Shown: positions 1 through 11,592 of the stretch, in pieces | How positions within the stretch are numbered: position 1 is the first letter of the stretch | How the letters are laid out: every line of letters begins with the position of its first letter | Origin: Blakeslea trispora | Taxonomy: Eukaryota; Mucoromycota; Mucoromycetes; Mucorales; Choanephoraceae | DNA length: 64,000 bases | Direction: 5' to 3' | Assembly (NCBI GenBank): GCA_025331445.1 | Contig: JAIWNE010000051.1 | Coordinates: 62,001 to 126,000, forward strand | Notes under the pieces: model-generated | Databases searched by the model: none | What the model saw: only the letters and a program-made list of their open reading frames with translations | What the model was told of the DNA's origin: nothing | Program-made: the position numbers and the translations under genes

Positions 1-3000
1 GAACAATTTCCAGTGAACAATCGCAAATATTTTGTTATGGCAACCACAACCACACGTATCTATCAATTCATTGGATTCATAGGCCCTACGAACACAAGTG
101 GGTCTCTTTCTCCTGCATTTGGGAATGGACTAGCTGACATAGGTGAAGACCGAGGTGAAAAGGCCATGTTTGAGAGCTTGTTCTCAAAATACGATGTCAA
201 TCCTGGATACCAGGAACTTCCCGGCGAACTACCACACAGCGAGCTTCATTTCTTTAGTCGTTATCATGAGCTACAACAACAAGGTGTTGCTGAATCATTT
301 GCCTGGCTAACAGGTCCAGGAATATACCATGGTGGTCTTGTGTATGGATCACAAAATGCTGGTGATAGTGTAATAGACGATGTTCAGTTGCTACAGTAAG
401 CTCTTCTTTTTTAAGCAAATGATGAGTTAGCAACGTTTCATATGGCTGACCGTTTTCTTTTCTATCACATAATCAAAGGTATCCAGCAACTCCTACAGAT
501 GATGATTCAGGCAGACTAGTTACGGATATTCCTATCTCAGTCGCATTGACCGAGTTCCACTTTATCTTGCTTTATCAAGATCGTGTCAGGGCAATTTGTC
601 AATTAAACGACCAGATTGTTTATGAAGAAATGATCCCTATTGTGAGTCTCTGCAAAAGCAACAAAGCTCAGATTACTGACCTCACATTAAATACCTCCTT
701 TTTTTTTGTTGATTAGAGTTCAGGTGAAAGGATCATTGGGATGACTGTAGATGACATCAAGAAAACCTTCTGGCTTTATACAAACCTAGCTATGTACGAG
801 CTTACCATCAATAATGAAGAGCGTGATGTTTGGAAACTTTACCTCGAAAAGAAGCGTTACAACTTAGCATTAAATTACTGTAAGGATCCAGCTCAAAAAG
901 ACAAGGTCTTGACAGCTCAAGCAAAAGACTACTTCAACCAAAAGAGATACAAGATGAGTGCAGGAATTTTTGCAGACAGTACAGTGCCTTTCGAAGAAGT
1001 GACATTGATGTTTGTCGAGAAGGCAGAAGTGGATGCATTGAGAGTATACCTATCAAGCAAGCTTGATCGATTGCGTAAAAGTGTAAGATTCAATCTGTTT
1101 GTAGTGATACACAACTTGCCTTGACTGATTCTTTATTGACTTTTCTCATTTCATTAGGATCAAACACAGAAGACAATGATCTCTACCTGGCTTGTTGAGC
1201 TCTATCTCTCAAAACTGAATGAATTGGAAGATCTTGCTTCCTCGGCTCACTGTTCGCTAGTACCTAACGAAGCAACCAACTTGGCACCAAATACAGAGAC
1301 ATACTATCTCGACCAGCTGGAGGAAGTACGTGATGAATTCAAGACATTCTTGGAGACTTACAGTGGTAATTTGCATCGCCCTACTACTTACAACTTAATG
1401 GCCAGCCAAGGGCGATCTGAGGAATTTTTGTTTTTTGCGTCTCTGATCGGTGATTACGACAAAGTAATCACTCATTGGATTGCTGAAAAAAACTGGTCTA
1501 AAGCTTTAGCTGTTTTGAGTAAAGAGGTACTTGAAAGAAATGTATTTTTTTTTCTTTACATAACTCAAATGGTTATTGTAACTGTAGGCTGACCCTGAGG
1601 TGTTTTACAAATTTTCACCTGTACTGATGGAGAACGATCCTTATGAGACAGTAAATGTTTGGATGCGACAAAGCAACATTAATCCAAGACAGCTAATTCC
1701 TGCTCTTTTGCGATATGACCACAAAAAAATGCTCGAGAAAGGTCCACAACAAGTAGGTTTACTTTTATTTTTTGAACAACATGGATCTAAACAGCTTGTA
1801 GAATCAAGCCATTCGTTATCTATCGCACGTAGTTACCTCACTCAACAATACCGATCCTGCCATTCATAATTTTTTGCTGACTCTTTACGCTACACAAAAA
1901 ACGGCAGATGAAACAGCACTCTTAATGTTTCTAAAGAATGAGGTAAAGAAAAATTACTCGATTCAAGAGTCAGTTGGTGTAACAGATGTACTTTGTTTAT
2001 AGGGTCGTCAAATGCATTACGATTTGGATTATGCATTAAGATTGTGTACCCAGAATGGTCGAACACAAAGCTGTGTTCATATTTACAGTCAGATGGGACT
2101 TTATGAGGAAGCAGTACATTTAGCACTAAAGGTATGTTTTCCTTATTAAACTGAATATGAGACACTCATAAAAAAGAGAGCTATTTTTAGAATCATGATA
2201 TTGAACTGGCTCGAATTAATGCGGATAAATCGGAAGATGATGAGGCACTTCGGAAAAAGCTTTGGCTGAAAATAGCTAAACATGTAGTTGAAGAAAATAA
2301 GGATATCAAGTCTGCTTTATCATTCCTTAAGCAAAGCGATCTCTTGAAAATCGAGGATATTCTGCCTTTCTTTCCAGATTTTGTCTTGATTGATGACTTT
2401 AAAGTAAAGCGGTTGCAAATGTTACTTTTGTATGCGTTCTCTGACAGTTGATATCATAGGATGAAATTTGCGATGCACTAGAAATGTACAACGATACTAT
2501 TGACGACATTAAAGCAGAAATGGATGATGCCACAAAAAGCGGGGATAGCATTCGATTAGATATTCGAGAACTACGAAGCAGGTAAATCCTACTAGCTATA
2601 CAACAGAAGGAAGGACCTTTCTCTCATCAGTCATAAACGATAGATTTGCTCTAGTCAACCCAGCTGATAGATGCTATTGCTGCCAATATCCTTTGTATAG
2701 TCGCGCGTTCTATATGTTTCCTTGTCAACATGGTTTTCATAGCAACTGCTTGACGGACAGTGTAAGTAAAATACAATACATAACTTATCCGATTGCTGAA
2801 CAGCTGAACTAGATGTACAAAATGCTACCTGCTCGGCATTTGAAACGTCTGGTGACAATTCAAGATCTCATCAAAAAAGAAACTCGTCTTAAAAGCAATG
2901 GCGCTAGAAATGGCACAAGGTCGCCTATTGGCAATCGATTAATGAATACAGCAAAAAATGTTATTTTTCCTTCAGATGCTGTACATGAAGAGAACAAAGC

Positions 3001-3163
3001 TGATCCAGATTTAACTATGGGAAAAATCGAGCAACTTCGAGAAGAATTGGACGATATTGTTGCAAGCGAATGTCTCTTGTGTGGTGATATTATGATCAAA
3101 TCTATTGACCAACCTTTTGTTGGCGATGAGGAACTAGACGTTGCTACCAGCTGGGCACTTTAA
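1..3163 (+). CDS. VPS18: VPS18/Pep3 vacuolar sorting protein, 5'-partial
   Basis: Core subunit of the HOPS and CORVET tethering complexes at endosomes and the vacuole. The reading frame is already open at base 1, so the N-terminal beta-propeller start lies outside the window. Exons run from 1-395, 479-641, 717-1083 and about 1159 onward, ending at TAA 3161-3163, with short GT-AG introns. The Pep3/Vps18 family segment (ISVALTEFHFILLYQDRVRA, then VWKLYLEKKRYNLALNYCKD) is followed by a clathrin-heavy-chain-like helical repeat region. A C-terminal RING-like zinc module follows (CxxC, then CQHGFHSNCL, and a final CLLCGD near the end), as in the family. Downstream 300 bp on the same strand is an unrelated lectin gene. 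Identity is confident; exon joins in 1,590-2,800 were only roughly placed. Confidence 0.9.
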
Positions 3164-3466
3164 GCTTTAAACTCTAATACAACATATACCTTTATAAATA
3201 AATATTGATTAACTTGTGTAACTATATGATGATATTGTTTGTCTGAATTACCTTTTCCTTTGTTTCTGGAACAACTTGCTTAATGTGGAATAACTTCATG
3301 AACAAGAGGAAAGAGAGAAAACACCACATCATGTATACGTCAACATTATTATTACGCCATGTTTTGCCAAATGAAAATAAAGATATATAAAGGATGCAAG
3401 AAAAACAAGAAAATTGGAATTTTACTTACTACTTGTAAAACTTATTATAATCTCTATTAAGCAAAA

Positions 3467-4044
3467 ATGACTGCCGGCGTTCCCAATGGACCTTTCTATA
3501 TTGTTTCCGAAGTAAGTTCAATGCTGAAGGGGGTACGAGATTGAGAGTAGAGTTGATTGATTTCTCTCTTCTACATTAGTTCAACGGTCGTGTTCTTGAT
3601 GTAGAAGGCGCTTCTACCAAAGATAAGGCTGAAATCTGTGTCTGGACCAAGAAGCATGGTTCTGATGCTTCCAACCAACTCTGGGAATACAGAGATGGTG
3701 CTATCATCAACTACCACAGTGGCAAGGTCCTCGATATCAAGCACCACAAAGTTAAATCTGATGGTATGTTATCCATATCTTTTTTTTAAACAAGCTTATT
3801 AATTTTTTTTTCTTTAGCTCGTCTTGTTCAAAACGAAAAGGCCACTCAAAAGAATGATGAAATTGAAAAGCAACGCTGGTTGATTGATCCTGAGGGTTAC
3901 ATTCACATCTTCTCTGATCCCAACTTGGTTATCGATATCCGTGGCGCTGAAGACAAGGATGGTGCCGAAGTCATCTTGTACGAAAAGCGTGGTGGCCATG
4001 CCTCATCTAACCAAAGATGGAGACTTGAAGCTGCTCAACAGTAA
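3467..4044 (+). CDS. Small ricin B-type (beta-trefoil) lectin domain protein
   Basis: Three exons (3467-3511, 3580-3763, 3818-4044) sum to 456 nt and encode 151 residues. The whole protein is one RICIN/beta-trefoil carbohydrate-binding domain. Repeats of the type GRVLDVEG, GKVLDIKH and NLVIDIRGAED are followed by QxW-type positions (NQLWEYRDG, QRWLIDPEG, NQRWRLEAA). There is no signal peptide and no attached catalytic chain, so nothing suggests a toxin; cytosolic fungal trefoil lectins of this size are common. Poly-T precedes the acceptor of intron 2. The ATG is chosen because it opens the domain directly and the next exon is in phase. The sugar ligand cannot be predicted from sequence alone. 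Confidence 0.88.
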
Positions 4045-5296
4045 ATAGCATACCTTTAATAAATATTACAACTTATTTACTTGAAATTAAGACGGAATTG
4101 CAATGGTTTGAGAAGGATAACATGAGAGAATACAATCACAAAAGGAAAAAAGGCAACTTCTTTTGGATTTTGAAGACCGAGATTCAAACTGTGTCCCAAC
4201 TTTCATTATCAATGCTTTGTCTTTGTTTGTCAATGTACTTGTTTAACTCTACGACGTGCCTTTCCTGTTGAAGCCAGAGCTGTTGTCATTAATCTTTGAC
4301 AAAACAAGCGACTTCAAATTAAAATAGCCTATGAACTCAGAATTACACCTCACCCGCGGCAAATAGGATCTTTGTGAGGCTTCAAGCTCTAAGCAGTACT
4401 GAGGATACTAAAAGATTAATGCAACGAAATAGATATGCCACTTTTGCCTCTGCGCAGGACAAATTATTGCCAAAGGCGGTTGCGAAGGAAGTTCGTAAAA
4501 TGGAATAGAATAAGTGAGCTTCAGTCAACAAACTGTTTCTTCAGAATCTTTACCATAGGAGCAGGCTATATTCAATGCGAGACTTAAAGGCTAGATAGCA
4601 GAACATGGGAAGCAAGCCATCTGCACAGATGAGACAAAATCTCTGTCGCACTTAAATCATTCACACATGGCAATTTATGCAAAAAGAAAAGAGAAGGCAT
4701 GAAGGATTAAGAAGCATTGATTGTACAACAAGCGGAATGATCTTCATAGCTCATGATGATCTTGTCAAAATTCTCTTATCAAAAGAAACAGATTAGACAT
4801 TTGTAATATAAGCTCCAGAAGGAGCAATAGAGTAGAAGGTAATAATTACTGTGAAATCTTTAAGCCTCTTCCCAAAGAAAAAGACAAGGGCATTGTTCGT
4901 TTCAAAAAGCTATTGCTGTTGTTGTACAAAAGGACTAGGACGACTACAGCCAGATCGGACCTCTTTGAAGATGAGATGTTTGCTTGATTTATAGACTGAT
5001 TTTACGTTGAGTTCCAAGCATAAATATTGGCGCAAGCATTTCTCTTTGCTTCCAATATATGCTGAAAGTTTTATTCACTTAGTTTAGCCATGACAACATC
5101 GTTTAGTTGAAATTACTCAAGTAATACTCAAAGAAAAAAAAATTGCCAATATGCTGATTGTGATCAGAAAAATAAGAGGCAACTCGACCTTTAATTTTAA
5201 AAATGCAAGTCAAAAGAAAAGACTTGTTGATTTAGAAAGATGGAATATTAATATGAAAAGTTTATTAAAGAATAGATGCATAATTAAAGGAGAAAG
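4045..5296. other. Intergenic stretch, no convincing gene
   Basis: AT-rich sequence between the lectin gene and the Crypton relic. The only coding-like piece is a 47-codon open stretch on + at 4365-4508 without a start codon or recognisable domain, possibly a remnant. I see nothing else. Confidence 0.5.
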
Positions 5297-6738
5297 TTAA
5301 AGGCGACAGAAAAGAAAATCAGTATTCTTGGACAAATAGTCGAGAGATTTTGATCCATTACGGACCCGAAGCATCTCGGTTATTTGCACGGCTTGAAGAA
5401 CACTGATACCTTCTGTTGCGGCTTGGGCCTGTATTATGGGATTGGGACCAATAGTTATGAAGAGTAGAATAAGAGATACTTTATTTGTATTTTAAGTTCA
5501 GATACTCTTTTATAGCACAGGCCTTAATCGCTTTTATAATTTTGTTTCTTCTCATATAAAAACTTTTTTGGTTTTTATACCATCCAGGGTGATGCTCGTT
5601 CATATAGTCAATGGAGTGGTTTCCACCAAGGCCTTCTGTCCATTCTCTATATAAGTCGGTAATGGTTTGAACGTTGCTCATTCTGAAGACGACATTACTT
5701 CTTGTCGAAGAAGTCAATACGACAGAATGAGATTGTTCGTCGGAAGAGGGAACAGAAGAAAGGGAGCGAACGGTAGTCATAGGGACATTTGATCCAGTTG
5801 GCCAATCGATGTTGATTTGAAGAGGGGCTCGGCCAGTGGCTATGTCCTTGATTTGATTCAGGATGCTCGTTTGAAGATGTCGAATTTCCTCGTACTGCTG
5901 CTGTTGTATTTCTTGGGAGTTGGCCAGTTGGCGCTCAATAAGAGGCACAACTCTTTGAAGAAGTAATTCTTCTTGACTGGCTTCGGTTTGGGCAGACGCT
6001 TCAAGTTGTCTATTTTGAGAAAGTATCAAGTTAGAATTATGTATGTTATTTTTTTTTATGAAGAAAGGGATTTACCTCTTGAATTCAAGATATAAGGGAT
6101 CAAGAAACAATTCGTGCTGCCAGATTGGGTGGTCAGGCACAACATTTTGCATAAAGACAGAGTCTTGCAAAAATGTTGTGCGCAGAGTCAACAACAAGCG
6201 GAGGAAACCTTCAGCAGCCACAGTCTGCTCAGCATGACCTGAATGGATCTTCTCGAGCCAAACACTTGCCATTGGAAAGACTTTGCTTTGAAGCGCTTGA
6301 CATGGCTCTACGGTATTTCTAGGCAAGAAAAACATTCCTTGCTGATAAAAACCAGCCAAGCTTCTCATTATGTTGCGGGGGGAGACCAGTGAGATATGCA
6401 CCATGCATAGACGAGTTGTTCCAACGGCCCATTCTTCTAATGTCAGCTTCTTCGACACCTTGCAAGTCTGCCATTCTTGCAGCAGCACCTCTACCAATAT
6501 GAGTCTTCTTGGAGGAAGTAATTTTACAGGCGTCAAATGCCTTTGGAATGGCATCCCTGCGGCAGTTGTACTTCATCTCCATAGTGGGGTTGCTTTTGCT
6601 GGCTAGCATCATCTTGTGCTTGAACCAATTCTCGGATCTCTCAAAGCTAGGAAAAGGTTCGTTCTCGAAATAGAAGCAGGCAAAGAAGTGGGTACCGAGC
6701 ATCATGAAGGAGCAGATTTCAACCTTTGTGTTGTGCAT
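5297..6738 (-). pseudogene. Crypton-type tyrosine recombinase relic with GCR1_C domain
   Basis: On the minus strand 6738-6375 encodes the C-terminal half of a tyrosine recombinase: the H-x-x-R box (KTHIGRGAAARMADLQG), then GRWNNSSMHGAYLTGLP with the likely nucleophile Tyr. The N-terminal half with the first catalytic Arg is missing. At a C6 run (G on +, near 6376-6381) the frame shifts by one base, and the same protein continues in the next frame from about 6370 to 6076. A clean 66-nt intron (6075-6010) follows. After it comes a GCR1_C DNA-binding domain (ITDLYREWTEGLGGNHSI ... HHPGWYKNQKSFYMRR) ending at 5481. A further 57-codon open frame to 5297 may be its displaced C-terminus. The YR plus GCR1_C layout is typical of fungal Crypton elements. 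The copy is truncated and frameshifted, so not functional as read. Confidence 0.82.
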
Positions 6739-9495
6739 ACAGGCATCAATCTCAACTTACGTAGATTTTTTATAAAGTGTGTGATTTATGAATGAAGCAA
6801 CATATAAATTTTGTGAGAATGCATATGTTCTTGAAAAAAAAAAATAGAAAAAGGAACAAATATTGCAAAAAATGAAAGTGCGTTTATATTAAACAAAAAT
6901 TTTTTGGTGGTACAAAAATCGTTATTATAGATCAGGATGTGTTTAGAAAATGTCATGTTGTGTACAACGCCAATGAAAGACACGTAAAATGATATCTCTC
7001 GAATAACTTTGATCAGTATTACGCTTTTGTCATTCTCTGCTTTACATATGTCTGTTGGACAGTAAATCAAAGGACTGATATGACTATAGAAGAATTGTCA
7101 GTCTTGAAATTTTTGATATCTTTTTGTGCTGCCAATTCTTTTTCTTTTAAATCAAGTTAACCACAACAATGAAAGATTATCTATCTCTTAAAAATTCCCT
7201 TTATCACGACAATATAATATCATTGTTATATATAATTGTTAGTGCGTTCATAAAATAGAAGAGCATTGATATAAGCTGATTCTCTTTTATGTTTAGATTC
7301 AAAAGCACTATACTTGATTCATAGCTGAACTTTCGCAGCCATTTCATACTAAAATGAAAAGAAACGTGTCATATTGTCTCTAAAGCAGTCAAGCTATTCG
7401 GTTTTTACAAAAGAATGAAACGGAAGTGATACAATGGTATGGTCCCAAGGAATACCTAATACGGTGTCGATTCTTGTAAAAATGAGTCCCAGACACTCAC
7501 AGCTCCTCTGTGCTGAATCTTCTCTTCCCCCCTTTGCAACTCTTACATTATACGCTCTGGTTGCCGTAAATTCTCTCTGATCTCATTCTTTCAATGGAAT
7601 TTTCTTGTCTCGAGGACAAATTACTTTTTCGGAAAATGATTGAATTTTCAAAAAACAAACTTGCTTTCTTCTGCATTTCTTGAGCTTAGAAATCCATTTC
7701 TATCGCTTTGTGCTTAATAAGTTACTTCCGCTTTTTGTTTCCAAAAAGAAAAATAGGCGCAAAACATGGAGAGGTATATTTCTTTTTCTTGGTCTAGTTG
7801 CTATATTTGAATAAAGTAACAAAAAGATGAGAAATAATATTTTTTTTTTGTAAATGTAGTTCTTGTGCATACTTCTACATCAACAGAAACAGACAGCAGA
7901 GTCCTCTCGGATTGGCTATTTGATTGGTGTCAATGCTCGAATGAAATCCAATTGAAACTATCTACTGCTTGATAAACGCACATCCTCGATAACAATCGAC
8001 CCTACCTATGTGATTATCAGAAATAACAATGAGCCCAAGCTTATGTTGTCATGGTTTCAGGGCAAACCGATGTAAGAATCCTTTGTTGTTATTTATGTAA
8101 CATTAAGAGAATAAATACGTTATTTATAAATCTTTTTTTTAGGCATGTATACTATGGTTATCACTATTTGAGTTAAGCTGTTGTTTCTTTATATATCTTG
8201 ATTGCTATATCAGACTACTATTTAACAATGGCAATATTCAAAGGATCAAGAAGATTAGCATTGCAACTATCTTGATATCTAGGCAATTGATGTACCCAAT
8301 TAGGTGGTGTCAATAGATTGTTGTATGGATAAAATACAGAAATAGACTTATTAGTTGAGATTGTATCAAAGTATTTTGAAGAGAGACTGTGATTGTCTAA
8401 GAAATTCTTACGGCTATAGCTCAGAAACAAGAGACTTGCTGACTTTTATTATATATCTATTGAATGATATTCTCTCTTCCAATAGGGTTTGCAAGATCTG
8501 TGGTTATCTGTAGACATTAAAAAAAGGGACTAGCTAGTTCTTGCCAACAGCGTCTTACGTGGGTTTTGCGAATTGAGAGCTTTCGGTTTCTTCTGTGGTA
8601 GCTTGTCCTTCCTTGCAAGTAAGTTTGATGATTTTCTGTTGTAGTTATCCAAAACCATTTGACAACTAGAGTTGTAATTTTTCTTTTATTATCATAATAA
8701 CCAAAAATTATGTCTAAAAGTATAAATCTAATGCAGAAATACTCAATAAAAATGTAACAGCACGTCTTTTTCATCGATTAAATACGAAAAAGTTATTCAA
8801 AATGCTTGACAACAACCAATGAAGCAAGTCAGTAACTATCTTCATCTCATGGAGTATTAAGAACGAAAAACATGGCATCAAGCATATTGACATTAACCAA
8901 GAAACAGAGACATCTTTACAAATTTTGTTTTGCTCACAGAAAATTAATGGATTTACTCGACATATATGGAAGGTAAAAAATCGACGAATATGGTAAATGG
9001 CATTCATCGTCGTACGGCGTTACTAAACATGGTAATTTTCTAAGCAGTGTGAGTTTTCGGTAGTGAGAAGAGGTTTTAATAGGAGTTTAAAGAGAAAGAT
9101 ATTGAATTATAAGACTTAGTTGCGCTTTAGCGATGTAAAGTCTATACAAAATGATAGTTTTAAGGCTTTGGTAAAGAACACGCGTAGAGTTCAAGGGCTT
9201 ATTAAAACTAGTTTGGCTACAAAGATATCGCTTAAGAACCGATTAAAGTTCAAAGATATTCGATATATATATATATATGATTTTTAGGGTGAGGACTTTA
9301 GTAAACGAAATTAAATTCGAGAGGTCCCAAACAACAATATTTTATTTAAGATAACGCAGTTAATCGTGAGATAAGTAGAGTTATCAAGAGATATTATTGT
9401 CAATACAAAAGAAGAACAAGTTATTTCCGGGCAGGCAAATACGAGTTCTGAAAGATAAAAAGATAAGAAAAGAAAAGTAAAACGATAAAGTAAAG
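6739..9495. other. Gene-poor region, no supported gene
   Basis: AT-rich DNA with many stop codons on both strands. A 40-codon open stretch at about 7950-8071 (+) ending in WFQGKPM looks protein-like but has no start and no family I recognise. The rest, including a short AT microsatellite near 9265-9280, shows nothing I can assign. Confidence 0.4.
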
Positions 9496-9704
9496 TGTTA
9501 TTTTATTTTTTAAGTGAGATGATCCACTCTTTATTGAGGAAAATGAGATGCTATTTATACAGAAAAAGGCTAGTCACGGTTACAGCAGGGAACCTCCCTA
9601 TATCTTAATAGTAGTTAATAGTAGTTAATAGTAGTTAATAGTAGTTAATAGTAGTTAACTTCCTCGAGTGAGAACAGTACCCTGTTATTTTTTTTATATC
9701 AACA
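9496..9704 (-). repeat. Possible solo LTR / LTR-like fragment
   Basis: Read on the minus strand, this block starts TGTTGATATA and ends AATAACA, so it has TGTT...AACA ends. It contains a TATA-like box (GTATAAATAG at 9560-9551) and, about 20 nt further, an AATAAA-type signal (CTCAATAAAG near 9539-9530), the order expected for U3-R of a long terminal repeat. I could not find matching target-site duplications (TAAAG versus AAACT), and the true LTR may extend down to about 9320. Suggestive only. Confidence 0.4.
9606..9658. repeat. Tandem 10-bp repeat (GTAGTTAATA)n
   Basis: Four exact head-to-tail copies of GTAGTTAATA at 9611-9650, with a partial copy on each side. It lies in what would be the U3 part of the LTR-like block. 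Confidence 0.95.
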
Positions 9705-10437
9705 AAACTTCTTTCTGCATATGTAATTCAATAGCATAATATCGATTGTATCATTCATGCTTATCTCTATCGTATGGTTTGAAGGCATAAGAAACGAACA
9801 GAGAAAAGAGAGCCATCAGCTTAGGTTATGTACTTGCAATTCTGAGAATAAGAGATGAAATCAAAAAGAAAACAACCAAAGCTGTATTCGAATTATCCAA
9901 ACTAGAACACATAACACAAGCTTTGGTCTGATTGCGACCGAAAAAAAAAAAGTCAAATAAAACAAAAGTCTATATGTACTGTTTGTTTGACATGGGCACT
10001 GTTAACAAGCTCTGTGAAGTTGTGCCTGAAACAAATGAATAAAATTAAGCCAGCCGGATATTACCTAATATAAATGCCACTTCAATTTCTCGGTACAAGC
10101 ACATGTTAAATTGAGATTCCCTCGAGTAGTGATATACTCGGAAAGAAAATGCTATAATATTTCTGATCCGCTATCCTCTAAAACTTGTTGTCTCTTGTCT
10201 TCATCATTCAATTGATACTTTTGGTATCAGACGACGATGGATCGACAAATACGATGGTGTACTGTTGAAGAAGCAGCTCCAAATACATATAAAAAAGACT
10301 TTGTTTTTTTTGGACAGCTCTTGATTTCTTGTTATTAGAGATTCGATAGGTTTTTTTTTTTGCAGACATTGTCTTTTTTATTTACTTTAGCTTAAAATTT
10401 GTTTTGGAAAGATTGTCCAAATAAGAAAAGACCACTA
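9705..10437. other. Intergenic, no supported feature
   Basis: AT-rich spacer between the LTR-like block and the Tc1-like element. No open frame with recognisable content on either strand. Confidence 0.4.
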
Positions 10438-10945
10438 TTGGATTTTGCGGATTTGCTTTTTTATTTTGCGGATAGTGTTTTTTATTTTGCGTACTTTCTT
10501 TCAAGCAATGCATCCCTTGCTTGCCAAAGTACTGCTTCAGGCTTCTTGTCAAAATAACTGCAAAGAAAGTCTGTATGAAGCGGCTCAAGCTTCTTTGGTG
10601 GAGCACTCTGCTTTTTTTTTTGGCCAGGAAGACGCTTTTCATTGTCCTCTTTGTACTGCTTGACGTAACGCTGGACTGTTCTTTCAACTATTCCCACAAT
10701 AAATCCAGCCTTACGTGCTGAAAGGCCCTGTTCAATGACAAGATCCAACAGTTCCTGGATCTGTTCAGGGGCGTACGATCTGTATGGACCTCTGACTCCA
10801 TAGGATCATATCTTGGAATCTCGTCCATGACGTTGAAACAGTGCATGTACTCGTCTGGAATATCAATTGTAGTCATTTTTAAGGAATGAAAGAAAGTACG
10901 CAAATCAAATCCGCAAAATAAAAAGACAAGTCCGCAAAAATCCAA
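10438..10945 (-). mobile_element. 508-bp internally deleted Tc1/IS630-like element with TIRs and TA duplication
   Basis: The ends are inverted repeats. The left end reads TTGGATTTTGCGGATTTG and then TTTTTATTTTGCGGA; the right end is its reverse complement with a few changes (TCCGCAAAAATCCAA at 10931-10945). Similarity continues inward to a shared TTTGCGTACTTTCTTTCA, giving TIRs of roughly 60-70 bp. Each end is flanked by TA (10436-10437, 10946-10947), the target duplication of Tc1/mariner/IS630 elements. Inside, on the minus strand, lies only the N-terminal part of a transposase: a helix-turn-helix segment (ARKAGFIVGIVERTVQRYVK) followed by LPG and a lysine/proline-rich linker, stopping at 10482. 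The DDE catalytic domain is absent. A one-base shift near 10800 separates the first ~40 codons from the HTH frame. A non-autonomous, MITE-like derivative. Confidence 0.85.
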
Positions 10946-11592
10946 TATTAAGGTTTTTTCTTGTTTTGATCCACAGTATCTCAGTAACAATCTGTTGAAC
11001 GCTTTAGGTGAATCAATAGCACGAGCTTGAAACGAATGAATTGAATCTAAAGCACTAAAACAACAAGCTAATAAAATAAAATAAAATAAAAAGAGCGAGA
11101 TTGATAGAACGAGAATGCAGCCGTGTTAATTAGACTATACAAGAATAATAAATAAATTTCTATTTTGGTCAACATGTCACAAAGGCCAAATATACTCTTT
11201 CATTTCAATTAGAGCCTTTAACTATTTCATTTTGATCAGGTGCACTTGCCTGTTCCAGTATGCGATTTAAAGAGATTATGTGTGTATGTGTGGGTGTGTG
11301 TGTCTGAGAGAAAGAAGGAGAAACACATTGCCTCTTTGTCTAAACAATAGAAATACCCTGATTTACTTTTGCAGCTGTAAAAGAAAACATTCAACGATTG
11401 TTGATCTGCATACGGTAATTTTTGAATTTGCTTGTGGCCAAGCATTTCTCGTTTCAAGTAACGCAAGGTTCTAATTGCCTTTTTCGTTCTTTGAATCTAA
11501 AATAAAAAAAGAGTTTTACTGGTTCTTGTTTCTTTTCCCCTTTTTTCCTTCCTTTCTTTTGACCACGTCTGTTTTAACAAACTAAAAAAAAG
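10946..11592. other. Intergenic/promoter region of ceramide synthase gene
   Basis: Contains a short TG-rich microsatellite (about 11278-11306) and a pyrimidine-rich stretch at about 11510-11570 just before the ceramide synthase ATG, typical of promoters in this window. No gene seen. Confidence 0.5.

Noticed and set aside
6786..7070. 94-codon minus frame upstream of the Crypton relic, considered as its missing N-terminus
   Set aside because: It has no recombinase features and is rich in Phe/Ile from AT-rich DNA.
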